Assembly: GCA_018697195.1 (NCBI GenBank)
Contig: CM031870.1
Span: forward strand, 9,632,410-9,696,409
DNA: 64,000 nt
Direction: 5' to 3'
From: Certhia americana
Lineage: Eukaryota > Chordata > Aves > Passeriformes > Certhiidae
Below are positions 1-13,900 of this stretch, in pieces. Each line of letters begins with the position of its first letter. The stretch's first letter is position 1. The position numbers and the translations under genes are program-made. A model generated the notes under the pieces. That model saw nothing but the letters and a program-made list of their open reading frames with translations, ran no database searches and was not told the DNA's origin.

Positions 1-3000
1 GCTCTTGCTTAACCTCCCAGTGTTATTTTGAGGGAGAGGAGAAAACATTCCCAAGGCTAGAGTGGGAAGGGGTATGTGAGACAGGTTCTTTACCAAGGTT
101 ACATAAGGCTTGTACAGATCTGAGACACCTACAAGCATACCACGGCTCTGAAGGATGAAAGCAAAGAACCCTCTGATCCCTGCAGAGGGAAAGGAAAATG
201 GGGACAAAGAATCTTGTTACGGCACAATGGTCTTTAGGGGACTAATGAAATTATGGCATAGCAGCTCCTTTGGATGGACTTTAAAAGAGCCACAAAACAG
301 GAAAAAATCTATGTCACTCTTTTCTTTCTCATTGTTTTCTCCATCCTGCCTGTTATTAAACTGTCCAATGGTAAAATCGTCCTACAGCACACTTTCTATT
401 TATTCAATTATAGACATGGCAGCACTGGCATACAAGACTACATTTGAACTCAGTTTCATTGATGAAACCACTTCCCAGTTAGCACCAGCTCCTCAGTATT
501 ACTTATACTGGCATGGCAGTAATTGTAACATTTTTTTAAAAAGTAAGCACAGAAAGGGTCTACTAGTGTTGTATACTCTGAATCAATAATCTGGATGATT
601 CTTACACAGATTCTTGAGGAAAAATACAGTGTCAGATTTGTTACTGTGCTAGAAGTCTTTCAATGGTACATTAGTTTTCATTGCAACAAACTAATGGATT
701 GGTATTACAAGGATGCCTATAGAGAATAGTGTCTTATATTACTCTTATTAGGAGTTTTGGCATAGTATTTCCATTTTTGGAGAAGTCAGATTACAGCCTG
801 TCTAGGCAGAGCTATTTTTATCAGAAGTTAACAACTAATTACACAATTACCCTAATGATCAGCAGCAGCTCCCTCAGTCTGAAGGCTTCTCTTTCTTGGA
901 GTCAGTGGCAATCATGAGGTTCTTTTCTTCCAGGTTCACTTGTATTCCTGCTCAGATAAATCCAAAGATCTTGTTAGCCTGGTTTTACTTACATCCTCTT
1001 ATTGCACAGAACATGTGCTGATCCCTGCTAGCTACAAAAATACTGAACATTTTCATCATCTTGACAGATAGATGATAAAGCATAAACTGTAGCTATGTAA
1101 TCACTGTGAGTAAGAAAAAACCCAACTTATTATTCCACTTGTTATATTACAAATTAATGAGATCCACACTCTATTGCTGGTCCATTTACATATCTGCATA
1201 TTGTCTATAAATCAATGTTTCACATTGAAATTTCATCATCCAATGTACACTATGCCATCAATATTTGACCCCGTATTTACATTATACAGCCTCTCCTGGT
1301 CATGATGGCTACTTTCAGACTTTTCTCTGAAAGCTCCTCATTTGTAAAAGGAAATTCTACCTACTGGAAAAAAAGGCTTATATCAAATACACAGGTAAAT
1401 TGTGTTCACTGCATGAGAGCTGGTAGTGGGAAGTGGGAGACACCTCTGTTCATTTATGAATTTTGGCTGCTTTCAAAGATACTGTCTAGGACATGGCAAG
1501 CAGGAAGAACTGGCATGGAATGGCATGGCTTGTCTTCTGTTGTCTTTTTTTTTTCAAACTTTACTGGCATGGAATGGCATGGCTTGTCTTCTGTTGTCTT
1601 TTTTTTTTTTTTAACCTTACTTTCAAACAGCTTTGCTGTTACCTTAGCGAAGTAGAAGGGGGTACTTGGATATAACACTTTCCTTCATATCATCATCCCT
1701 CATGCAGATTAGGGAAGGGAAAGACAGGAAAAAGATCAACATGTCTTTCAGATACTTAGCACTGCATTAGTGAAAAAAATTAATCACTCAAAGCACATCA
1801 GTCCAACACACACCTGAAAGGCAGAACCTAGAGAATCTCTTTCCAGGAAAAGCCCATAGTCATCTGGCAGTGTGTTAATATTGCTTTAAAAGTATTTATT
1901 CAGCTTCTAACTAAGATAAAATATGGATGACAACTATTCAACAATTAAAAATGCAAGCATGAGGCATTGAGGGAGAAGCGACTATTTTTAACAGTAAATG
2001 TTTTCCTATAGGGAAATATTCTGCACTAATTAGCCAGCAGCACCTCAAATGCAGTGCATGATAAAGCATGATTAACCTCTTCCTAGTACCTTGAATTGTA
2101 AGCAACATCTTTGGTTTAAAAACCAAGTGTTCTGTTGTCATATTTCACTTGCAAACTTATCTCTCTGTGAGGGGAATGTTTGAACTCAACTCTAATACTT
2201 CAGCTCAGTGGAAGTCAAGCTGTCATGCTTACAGTGTTTGGCTCAGCCTGAGGTACCACTTTATTGAAATCCCTGGGAACTGACAAGCAGGGTTGTCTCT
2301 TCCACCGAAACTCATAAGCTTCTCATTTTTGCTCCTTCAGCTCCAGAGGTATGAACATCTCCCCTAGGAGCCATTTTGAATTCCCATTCCAGTCTAACCT
2401 TAAGGCAATTACCAGAAATTAGGTGTTATACAAAGAAGCAGCCAGTACTTTAAGTGCCAGTCCCTCCTATCCAGAAGCTTGGAACACATGAGCATAGAGA
2501 AACGTAAATTTCAGTGAACAGTAGGAACTGTTTATGGCACTGGATATTCTTGTGTATGATTCTGAAGTGATTGTGAACACAAGATGTGTTTGGCAGTTGC
2601 AACAGAGCTAAAGCTAGTATCAGAGTGCAAAAGACACCATAAGAGATTACCATGCCACCAAATGCCATCTACCCCAATTGAATTGCTTGTAGTGTTTGGT
2701 AGAGTTGGTGGTGCTTAGACTGAGAAAACAACTCTTTCATAGTGTTCCTATAATTCTGCTTTTTAGCAAGACGTGAGAATCCTAACAGTTGTACAAGGGC
2801 ACTAATGCCGCACTTCAGAAAAAATGAAGATGCAATGAAGGGCCACTCTGATAAATTTTGAGTAGTGACCAACACAGTGTTTTTGCTCAGCATAATAGCC
2901 GTTATTTGTGAGTAAAGACTCTAGGAACAGGGATGGTGTTGCTGGAATTCACTACAGTTCTTACAGAACAGGTAATCTCTGGGATTGGGAAACACTGCTC

Positions 3001-3289
3001 ATAAACTTGCACAGTCTGAACCGAGTCATGGTCTGCTGGAGTTTTAGGTAACATCGAAAACAAATGTTGACAGCAATTTGTGCAGAACCATAACAGAGGG
3101 CAAGACACAAAAGAAAACAATGTAAAGCAGACAGTTTGGCAGTCACACAGGAACAGCCAGATTTCCTTGCCAACATCACACTGTGGTATGGGCAGGTAAG
3201 ACCTTTAAGCCATCTGAGCAAGCAAAGAGTCTGTACCAACACCAAAATCTGCAAGGCAGCCAAAAAACCGAATTACGGTCTTCAGCCTG
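1..3289. other. Upstream intergenic stretch
   Basis: AT-rich, CpG-poor sequence before the CpG island. In vertebrates TEKT5 usually lies upstream of EMP2 in the same orientation, but I recognise no tektin signature here. Apart from the 54-bp duplication I see nothing supportable. Confidence 0.6.
1509..1616. repeat. 54-bp tandem duplication, two copies
   Basis: Two adjacent copies begin at 1509 and 1563. Each starts ACTGGCATGGAATGGCATGG, continues CTTGTCTTCTGTTGTC and ends in a poly-T run of different length (10 and 14). The copies are otherwise identical, so the duplication is young. Because 54 is a multiple of three, open frames on both strands carry the repeat; none looks like a real protein. 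Each copy also holds an internal GGCATGGAAT/GGCATGG doublet. Confidence 0.9.
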
Positions 3290-4920
3290 CTTGTGAGTCA
3301 TGGTAAATACCATCGGCCCGCTGACGAAGGCCATGTGAAAACCGCCACTGGCGATGGTGGCTGGAAAACCCCTCAGGAGATGGGCGAGCGTGAGGCGCGA
3401 GCAGTGACCCCGCTCTCACCTGCACCGCCCGGGGACAGGTTTATGAGCGGAGCTTTCCTCAGCTCTCCACACACGTTCTCCTTCGTGACGAACAAGTCCA
3501 GGCAGCAGCGAGCCGAGCCTGGCGCGCCGGGCTCCTGGCCAGGGCGGCTCTGCCCTAACATGGCACTCGCTGCCGCCCGAGGCGGTCCCGGTGCCGCCGG
3601 CGGCCGGCCCCACTCACCCCGTCCCGCCGGGGGCACGGGCTCGGCCCACCCGGGCCCGGCGCTGAGGGGCGGGAGGCCCTGGCGGGAGCGTCTCAAGCAC
3701 GACCGGCTGGAAATGGCGCCTTCCCGGCTCCCCGGCCAGCACGGGTTCCCCGCCGGGCGCGGTCGCCGCAGCTCTCCCCGGCCGCTTTGAGGGCTGCGTT
3801 CCCCCGCTAAGGATCCCGTGAGAGGGTTCCGCCCTGGGCCTCACCCTGTCCTTCCCGGGAAAAGCCTTAGCCCAGCTACCATCGGTAGCTGCCGTCCCTC
3901 CCTTGCCCACGGTGACGGGTGGCACCGCCGCCCCTCGCTGTGCGCGGCTCCGCGGGACAGCGCCTCGTCGCCTCCCACACTTGGTACGGAGCGGTCGCTC
4001 CTCCGAGAGGGTCAGCCCAGACGGGAGGCGGGGGCTGCCCGGGGAGCCGGCCGAGCGTCCATCCCCTAGCATCCCCTGTGCCGGGCTCAGCCCAGCCTGT
4101 CCGGGGGCCGGCAAGGGCAGCACTGCGGAGACCGGCCCGGCCGCGGGGGACGGCGGGCCGAGCGCCCCCAGGGAGGGCCGGGCGGCGCTCCTGGATGGCC
4201 GCCCGCCGCCGAGTGGGAACGGGCGGGGAAAGTTTCTCTTGTGCGTGTCCCGTCCGTCCGCTCGTCCCTCCCTCCCTCCCTCCGCGGCCGTACACTCTAG
4301 CAGACACACACACTCTCACACCCCTCTCCCGCCGCCAGCGGCCGAGGGCCACTTTTGAAAACCCTTCTGGTTCCACACCCAGCCGCCGCTGACATCATTC
4401 CCGCAGGAGGGCGGGCGGAGGCACGGCCGCCGCCGCCAGACGGTCGCAGCCCCAGAGAGCTGCCCGCCGGCCCGCACGCGTGAGTAGCCCCGGCCGGGCG
4501 GGGGGAGCAGGGTGGCGGTGGCGGCGGGGGGAGTGGGCAGCTTCGTCGGGCGGGGGAGGAAGAAACCGCCAGAAATAGGGAAAAATTAAAAGCACGCGTT
4601 TGTTTACTACGAAGCACATTTCATTTCGGCGGCTGCGGTGCTGAGCCGTCGCTGGGCCGGCGGGGGAGAGCGGTCCCGGTCCCGTCGAGCCCTGGCCCCG
4701 CTCCCTCCCCCCGGGAGCCGGGGAGCGGGACGGGGCGGGCCGAGGGGCTCCTCGTCAGTGGGTCCGGGCTGGGCCAAGCCGGCAGAAAGTTCGCGCTCTC
4801 AGAGATAGATAGTTTCTCTCTGTTCTTTTCTGTAATGAACTCCCAGCGCAGTTAGTGTGTAATGTTGTAGCAGCTCCTGGCAGCTTCACCCCCCCCCGCC
4901 CCGCCCGTCCCGTGGAAGGA
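3290..4920 (+). promoter_or_regulatory. CpG island at the EMP2 promoter
   Basis: About 1.6 kb is strikingly rich in C+G and unmethylated-type CpG, against AT-rich, CpG-poor flanks. It holds GC-box-like runs (GGGCGG/CCGCCC), a homopyrimidine CCCT repeat near 4266-4282 and the CRE-like TGACATCA at 4390-4397. No clean TATA box is seen, which fits a CpG-island promoter with dispersed starts. It lies 13.7 kb upstream of the EMP2 start codon, where the non-coding first exon of the gene should be. Several long open frames here on both strands are by-products of low stop-codon frequency in GC-rich DNA. Confidence 0.85.
4300..4479 (+). other. EMP2: Probable EMP2 exon 1 (5' UTR, non-coding)
   Basis: A near-consensus splice donor, CACGC|GTGAGTAG, lies at 4480 inside the CpG island, in the right orientation and place for the untranslated first exon of EMP2. 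The 5' end is not visible from sequence; about 4300 is a guess based on typical EMP2 first-exon length. There is no start codon joined in frame to exon 2, so translation starts at 18183. RNA-seq or CAGE would fix the start. Confidence 0.55.
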
Positions 4921-7900
4921 AAGTACACTTAGATGTAATTCACTGCAGATTTCGGTTTATGAAGTTTTGGCCAGCATTATTCCACTTGAGTCATACTGCG
5001 CTTTCACTCACTGTTGGTTTTTATCTATATGTAATTCCCCACTTACATCGGGGACGTTGTGTGCCAGATACTGGACAGGCAGCTCTCAGTAACGTGGGTT
5101 GTCTGCAATTGAGTATTGAATTTGTGAGGTCAGCTCCTTGTTTGGACATTTTTTAGGAAGAACAGTGCACTAGGGCACTGCTGTCGGTTCCTCAGCAGAC
5201 TTATTCACGACTTGCTCTTACCCACAGAATGCGGCCATCAAGAAACGTGCTGTTTAGCCTCTCTATTAATTTATTGGCAGGAATACTTTGTTCACATGGT
5301 GCAGGAAGGTTTTTTTTTTTTGTTTTTTTTCCCCTCCCAGCAGTTGGGAATAGTATGTAAATGATCAGTAATTATTGCAGTAGAGCATCTTAGAAATATC
5401 TTCTGGCTTGATACAGGGCTGTGAAGAAACCCACTAAATAGCTGTGAAATCCACACCGAATTTTGTTGGCGTTTTTCTTTAGGAACTTTGGAAGTAAACA
5501 GCTATGGTTGGCTCGTCATCAGAAAACCAAAATGTAGCTCTTTCTCTTCATTTACTTGCAGACTCTGTATATACAGTGCTGGTGTGTTAAATATGTAAAA
5601 TAAGCCTTCTCACCTGCCTGAGCAGATGTTTTTCTCTGTCAAATAAAAATAGTCTATAGTGACTCCTTCATCCAGACCTGCTCTCAGATGTTGAAGGCTT
5701 TGCTGTCCATGTAGTTGAGGAAAGAGAGCTGTGAGGCTGGACTGGTGGGACTGAGCTGCCAGGTGGCTGCAAATGTGGGCAGGCAGGAATCCACAGAAAT
5801 GATAGGGGACTATTGGGCATGAGTTTTACTGGGGGGACTGTAATGGGAATTGGGAATTGCAGTTTGGTGGAGGGTCCAGCAAGATTTTTGTAAGAGTATG
5901 TGTGACAAATGCCATCCTAAGGAATGCAGCTGGGGTACAGGTACTTGCCACAGCTGGTGAAATCTGGAGTGATAACAAAGGCATATTGTAAACATGGCCA
6001 CCAGGAGCTGATATGAGTTTATTCAGCATAAGATTTAAGGACTTCATCTTTGCTTCAAAGACATTGAAAGAAGGAACTCTTGCTGTTCTCTGAATCCCTT
6101 TGTAAGCTGGTAAAGTTAAGTCAGGAAATAGGCTATTGGGATACCCGAGGGAAGATTCATTCTCCATGGTGAATAAAGGTAAGTACAGATTGTATCAGGC
6201 CAGCTGGGTGGCTGACAGGGATGTTACTAGGTAGCTGTCTGCCCAGCCAGGAACCCAGGAATTACTCTGCCAATAGCCATCAACATTTAACTGGAGTTGA
6301 AATGCAGCAATACCATAAAACCTCTTAGGAGGTGATGAGTTTCTTGTTAGTATGCTCATTTTGAAGGAAAATGGTGTGTCAATATAATTTCAAATAAAAA
6401 GAACATCCAATCAGTAGACAAGACGCTACTGGTGTTGTATTCTTTATGTGTGATTCTGTGATTTGTGGTCTGGAAAGACTTCTATCGTAAACACAAAACC
6501 AGTGTTGATTATGCTGTAGATTTGCTGTAGATTTTAGTAAGGAAAAACAGTGAGTTTTATTTGGTTACACAGATTTAATACCTTGTTAATAAAGGAAGTT
6601 GTTCGACAGACTGAGCAGGTCAAGACTGCAACATTATTATCTTACACAAAGATTCTGTCTCAGTTTGTAGATGCTGGAGTTATTGTTGCTGGCCGACATT
6701 GCTTAAAAGAAATGAACATCTCCATCTTACACCCACTTTCAGTTAATGCACTTGACCTCTCTTGATTTATTAGCATCTCTTGCTTCACAGTTGCCTTGTG
6801 TCTTGCTTTTACTTCCATTATTATGGCTTTTATTTTGTTGTGCTGTTTGTCTCAAGGTTGTTTCCCATCTCAGGTTTGACATTCCTTCAGTGATTAGAAG
6901 AATGTTGTACTGATGAGTCCCATATGTGTATTTAGAGAAGCAAGACCTTCCTCTACTTTTGCTAAGTATATTAGGTGTAGGCTGTCTCCTTTCATAATGC
7001 TGTTTTCCTGTCATTTAAAAATGAGATCAGTGGCAGCACAAGAGGACTCTTCCCTTTTCACCTAGTGGCTTGAATATATTTTGATTTTCCACTGGCACTT
7101 CACATTCTATTTGTGTCTTGGGCATCATGTAAGACATAACATCCCCACATAAATCTGGACAAGAATGTGTTTAATTAAAGAGATAAGAAGGTCTCTGGGG
7201 ACAAGGTCTTTTATATTGCTAACTGGCAGATGTACTTTCCAGGTCCTCCTCCATGTTCCTGTTGGAAGAAGACCCAGCAGAATGAGGCACTGTGTTATAC
7301 AGGAACTAATAAGAAAGAGATTTACTCTGAAGTGAAGTAAACACTGCATGTAAAATCCATGCAATATTTCAGCCCAGCCAAATTTGAACGTAGAAAGGAA
7401 TGCACAGCTTTTATTGAAATCACATTGGTCTCAGAGGAAATGCAGGGGGAACATAAGCACAGCACTGAGGAATTCCATTCATGGAGCTTTTCAGTGTTTG
7501 TTAGGGTTTGCTTGTTTTTTAGATGCTCAAAGCAAACCATGATCTTTGCAGTGGAGTTTCAGTTTTTGCTGGTTTTTTTTGTTAAAAACTTTACTGTTTT
7601 AGAGAGTAGATTATTTCATAAAATCTCAAAATGTCAGGTGATGCTTATAACTTCATTAGGGAGATAAGCATCATAATTTTTAGAGAATGTATCTTGCTGG
7701 GTAAGACTCAAGAGAAAGCCTGATGGCCTGAATTCATCTATCAAAGGAATTATTATTTCTTCACTGAATGGGGAAAATGTAATTACACCTTTTCATTTTA
7801 CCAGTGAAGTTTCATGGTAAAGTTTAATGATGGTATGTGCATGCCAGGTGAAGCCTCATAATTTGGGTGTGACCTTAAAATACAACCCTCTGGCTGTGTA

Positions 7901-10900
7901 GAGATCTTCACAGTAGTCTGTAGGTGGAGCAGAAAGTGGACTGACTAAAATAGCCTTTAGAGATGGCTATAGGATACATATTTATGGTTTGCTTCACTGA
8001 TGCTTAAACACTGCACTATGTTTGGAATTGCATGGGCTGCAAACAGCCAAGGTGGGCAGTACGGACACTCCCTTGGGTGTTTAATGCAGGTGTTTAGTAT
8101 CCTGAAATAGATGAAAATTCTGGCCTTCTTCCAGACAGAAAGAAATCTTCCAAAGGCCCTGGATGTCTCTGCTAAGGTGCATGTGCTGCCAGGTGTGCTC
8201 TGTACCCTCAAGCCTTGTTCTCCAGGGCTTGCAGTGCTCAATCTGCTGAAGCAACAAACCTGCTGTTTAGTTCAAAGGCAGAAACAGACCCAACTCAAGA
8301 GACTGCAGAACAGTCTGTGAACAACTGAAGGGCCCTGACTGAGCCTGCCCATCTGTTAGGTGCTTGGTGTATCCTTACCTGGCTCTGTGGCTGTGCAGTG
8401 ACCCAGGCACTGTCCAACCTGGTCAAGGTGTAACTGTGGGGTAGAGCAAGGTGACCCAGGAGCTGAGGGGACTGGGCTGTTCCCATAGACCAGCCAGTGT
8501 AGAAGAGCTGTGCATCGAGTGTGTTCAAACAAGGCATAGAAATCCTTCTACCTGGACCAGTAGAGTCCACATGGCAACTTAAATTGCACCGATCACAAAT
8601 TGTGGTGTAGAAATTGTGTTCTGGAGGTAGGCTTGAGTACTCAGTGTAATCCTGTGCTACAATGTTGCTGTCAAACAAAGTAGTAGTAGTAGTTGTGGAG
8701 AGTTTGAACTTTTTGTTTTATAACCAACTGTTGTACCAAAATAGAAATGTTTTTTTACACTCTTTGTAGATGATGTGTAAACTTGGAAATAACTAAACCC
8801 AAAATTTCTCAACACAAAGCTAATCAAAGCCAAATCAAAACATGCAGTTTGAAAATTTTAAAACAATGAATGCAACACGTTTAATTCCTAGCAATTTCCA
8901 CAGAGCATCTACCAAAGTTAAAACAGTATCAGCTTTTATTTCTATAGAATTAAATGCATTGCTTTCAATCTTTGTCTTTGAAAAGAATGACAGACCTTTT
9001 CTGCCTTTGTTTGTTAATTAGGTGGAACAGCATAAATCACTTGAGCTGTTCTGTTGTATCTGGAATAATCTCTGGATAAGCAGCAGTCTGTAGTCAGTAG
9101 AGCACAGGGTCTGAGGTTCGCTTAGAACTATGTTAATATGTAGTCAATGCTGCAGGTGTGCTTTTTTTTCCCCTTTTCTTTGACTGAGGACATATTTTAT
9201 CTGTCAACATGGTATAAAGGTCTGGTATTTTACTTGGTCTGTCACTCCCTGCCCTGCCAAGGTATTGAGCAGGGACACCCTCCACACTGAAATGTGGCCA
9301 CACAGTGACTGAGCAGGAGTGAGGCCAGGCCACACCTCAGTTCAGCTGTTCTCAGGAGCAGGTTCCCAGGAGGGTTCTCATAGCTTGAATAGCTTATCGG
9401 AACAGCCCTGTGTCATTGTCCCAGCTCCACGGAGCCGCTGCTTCCCTGAGCCAGAGGCAGGGCTGTGCCAGCAGGCTGCAAAGGGCTCTGTGCTTCCTGA
9501 CCACTGCCCTGGGGGAAGCTGGCGGGCAGTGGTGGCCCTTAGGTTACCCTCAGACAAGGGGCACAGGCCACGCTCACGCTTAGAAGCTTTGCTGCCCAGC
9601 TGAGAAACAAATGGTCCCTCCAAACTGGCTGTATGTTGTCATGATCACCATGGTGTCCACTGCCCAACAGCCCTTGGAGCATGGCAGAGAATTCAGCTGA
9701 GTGCCAAGGGCATGGGTATCATGCAAAAAGCTGTTGTGAAACACACAGAGACCTCAATGAAGTTGTTGAGAGGCTTCACAGGAAAACATAGCTGCAGGGT
9801 CCTGTCAGGACAGTGGGTCTGTTGCCCTGCTAGCACAGTCCCTGCATCATAGAAATCCTTTCTTGTGGAGGATCTTGTGGAACTCTCTTTTCCCTATGCT
9901 GTGGTGACTGTAAGGCCGTCCCAGAATGTGACAGCTCTAAGAGTTGTAATTTACATTCTAAATATGCTCACATCTGATTTATAGACATTTATTTTCATCT
10001 CTATAAGTTAAACAGTTCTTTTTCCTTCCCTGTGTTTGCCTTGACCTGCAAGCAAGTATATCCCCATTCTGTCTTGATCTTTGAAAATAAGCAAGTCAGA
10101 ATGAGAAATTCTTGTCTTGTTGAGCTTAGGAAAACAAGCTTTAAGTACTTTTAGACCAGCTTGATTGTTAAGAAGGTTTTAATGTATACCACAGCTTTGT
10201 TAATATTGAAGTGGTATCTGGTGCACAACAAGTGAACTAGCTGAACAGAGAGCATGCATTGAACACCTGAAATGGTGTGCTTTCTTTCATTTTCTAAGAA
10301 TACAGTTAAGCTCTACCCATACATACTTAAGCTTCTAACATTTTGTGACATGTTTTGCACATCCCTTTGTGAAAGCTGACAGAATATATTTATATTTTGT
10401 AAGAAACCAGAAACTGCAATATACAAGTAGTTACTTCTTTCAAATTACTGCTAGGTATTCTCAAATAATATGTGCCCTTTGAGAAGTCCCTTGAACCATG
10501 GGGTATCTTTGATTAAAGACTGTTTTGTTAGCATTTGCCAAAGACATGTGAAGCTCAGCATAAACTGAAGGTGGAAGGGTGGGTGACTATGATGGGAATC
10601 AGAGATTAATTGCAACCCTTTTAGGTGTTATTTAGTAATATGTCAGCCTTACAACCGCTGTGGGTTGTGTTGGGATTAGATGCAGATATAGAACATCTTA
10701 AGTATGAGATTATTATTATCTAGTATAGAAGTACAGTTAGAAGAAAAAGTGCTTTAAGGAAACAGTAGAATGTGTAAAAGATTTGCTTTTGATGATGTGA
10801 TTTGTGCTGCTGGAAGAGGAAAAACATTCTCTTTCTGCTGACCACACAAAACCCTCTAAAAAGCAGTTTTGAGAAGATGAAATCTTAAAGACATTTATTC

Positions 10901-13900
10901 AAATGTGTCTGTCTGTGTAGGCAGCTGACTTCTGTACATGCTAAATTGTCTTCTCAGCATATAGCAGCTAGTAATGTCTCTTCCAGGTTTTGCTGGAGTA
11001 TTTAAATACACCTATCTTGAAGTTTTTAAGCTTCAGGCTGTTTTTTAGGATTTTCAGGTAAGATGTCACAAGGCTCATTTTCCCAGTAAGTGACACTTCC
11101 CCACTCCACAACAGGACATTGTGTCCCTGTGTTCCCATAGGTCCTGCTGGTTTTCTTCTGCTGAGTCTGCCCACAAAGGCTTCATGGCAGAGTGACTTTC
11201 ATCTGCAATGCACACAGCAGGGCCATAGTAAAAGGAGTGGTAGGGCAAGTCTAAACCCAGTCCAAACTTGTTTTCAAATAAATGACTGACAGGGTTTCAG
11301 AACTGGAAGCAATGCTGGCATCCTTAGGTCAAAATTTTATTAAAAGCATTCCTAAGAAATTAGAAGCATCAGTTTCTTTGGGTCTCCATACTCAAAGCTA
11401 GCATTTTGCTGCTTCTTGGTTTTGTTTGGAAATGTACGGAACAGCAGGGTTAGAATTTCCTAGACTTTGGAGTTGTGGCTTGGTAGCATAGATCTAATGA
11501 GGAGGACAGAGTGAGAAGGGAGGAAGTTTGGAGATGATCTGCCAGACCCACCTGTAATCACAGTCTCTTTCACTTTTGGTAACTAGGTGGGGTTTCTGAA
11601 GATGTGACCAGATATACTGTTTATGAAGTTGCTTGATAAAGAGCTGAAAGAGTGAAGAGAGAACATCCCCTCACATGCAGGTGATAGGGAGGCCAGGCAC
11701 ATGAGCTTGTTCACTCTAAATTGCTGCTGCTCAGGCAGTCCCACCAGTACCAACAGGATGAACTGGCATACAAACACTGTAAAAACAAAAGGTTTTATTA
11801 AGCTGTAGGTGCACATTTGTACTAGTTGTGGTGCACACAAAGAGCAGACCCCAGGGCTTTGACTGAAAGGCACAATTTTCTGAAAGAAAATAGATAAAAA
11901 CTAGGTCATACCATGTCTTGTGAGTTTCTCTCCAAGCCCCTGTATTTCACTATCAAAACACAAGTTGACTGTTGTAATTGTGCTGGAGATTGCTGGGTCT
12001 TAACACAACCTGCTGCAAGGGCACCAATAAATCTGATAGGATGACCCTATTTTATTTTCTGCCATTGTGTTAAAAAGCCATAAATGTTGTCATTCAAATG
12101 GAGCCATAGAAAAGACTGTGGATTAATTTTTTACTATATTGTTTTGGGGTTTTTTTGCCTTCATACAGTAGTTGGGTGCAGGGAACTTTTTGATTTATTT
12201 CCTTCTGATTTCCTTGCTTTGTGAGGAAGGGCTTTGAAAAGCAGGTGGAAGTGTAAGTGAAAAGTTGTTTTCCTTCCATGTAAAATAGGTAGCACAAAGA
12301 GCTGTGGGCTTGAGTGTGTTCTCAATTAAGCAAACAAAAAGATCTGATGGTCTCTGTGCCATCTAGGGGCTCACAGGACACTTAGCCCTCTTGATTCCAA
12401 AGCCAGCATCAAGCAGGGATCTGGAATTTTATTTCGTGTAGAACACACACTGTTCTTCATGCTTAGCTTCACACTACGAAGAAATTGGATGGGAGCCCAT
12501 GCGCTGTGTAGACTGTTATTTGTGCTTTGCATTTCCCTCCTGGGTCCACATTCAGTATTGTAGAGGTATAGTCAGAGCCATCCAGTGCTTTTTGGAGGTC
12601 TCCACACTGGCTGCAGAGACTGGTTGAAAAAGGACATTCAGTTTCTGTATTGACTGTTGGTTGGGTAACACTTGAGCATGAAAACAGGTCACAATTTGAA
12701 TGTACACTTGAAGAGTGTTGGTGTTCCCAACTGTTAAATTTACTCAGAAGAAACAAAGAAACTGGAGCAAGTTGTTTCAACTGGTGCAATTATTCTCTTG
12801 GTATTACATTTCCTGATTTTCTCATCCTTTATGTTGTTTAATATTTAGGCATTCGAGGATTGTTGAAATCCTCAAAGCTCTTGCTGGCTTGGGAGAAAGT
12901 CTGCTGTCTGAACTTCACTTTTGGTTCCAGTTCTGAGAATCACACAAGAAAACCAGAACCCTTCATACTTGATAAAAGAAAAAAAACCCAAAAAAGTTAA
13001 CAGTATTACTCTGTTCTTCATAAAAGAAGGGAATTTTGTGCATGTTTAGACACAATGGTACAAGCAAAATGTGAGCCAGCTTCTGAGTTCTCTATCATGA
13101 GACACCATGAGATGCGGCACTAGAACTCTGAGCAAAACATGTAAGTCCAAACAACTTATGATGCATCACAAGATGACACATTTCTCATGCTACAAGTATA
13201 CAGACTTTTTCTTCTAAAGTCATATATTTAGACTTAATTATAGCACTGAGGGGCAGAAGAATTGATAATTAAGCTTTGCTTTGATTCAGTTTTACACCAG
13301 TGACCTCAAGAAAGTTCAGCTGAACTGAATGCTTATTGATGGCCCAAAAACCTGTTGCTCTAGTTGCAATAAAATATCTCAGTGCAGAGAGCTGCAGGTA
13401 TGGTAACTTGTTTAGCAGGATCCTCTGCCCCTCATTTTGGGTGTGTCTTTTCAGTGCACTAAACGTGGGTGTTGAGAGTCTGCACACCCCCAGCCTCAGT
13501 CTGTGTGGAGCCCGAGTTGTTCTGCAGAAATTTCACCATGTTTCAAAGGGTAAGAACTAGGATTGTCTGTGTGGAAGTTTTCTCATACATGGGCTTAGAT
13601 AAAGGTGATAAAAACCCCTGACTTGATCTTAGGGAATGAGGGCAGCAGCCAGTGTTGGAGGGTAAGCATCAATCTTTCCAATGCAAATGAGCTCAGGATA
13701 AACATACTGCACTTATTGCTGGTAGCAAAAATTGAGTATGCACAAACATGAGAAACAACCTGGCAGCAGAGTTGAACTGTATGGGAGGAGAGGAAAACGT
13801 TTGTTGTGGAGATGACATCTGGGTTGGAAAGTAGTGATAAAACTTCTGTTAAGAACTGTCAAAGACTATTTTCATTTTGGCTTGCTTGCTGAACTAAACA

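Noticed and set aside
3293..4617. Many long open frames on both strands (up to 231 codons)
   Set aside because: All lie in the CpG island, where stop codons are scarce; sequences are low-complexity proline/arginine/glycine-rich and conflict with each other.
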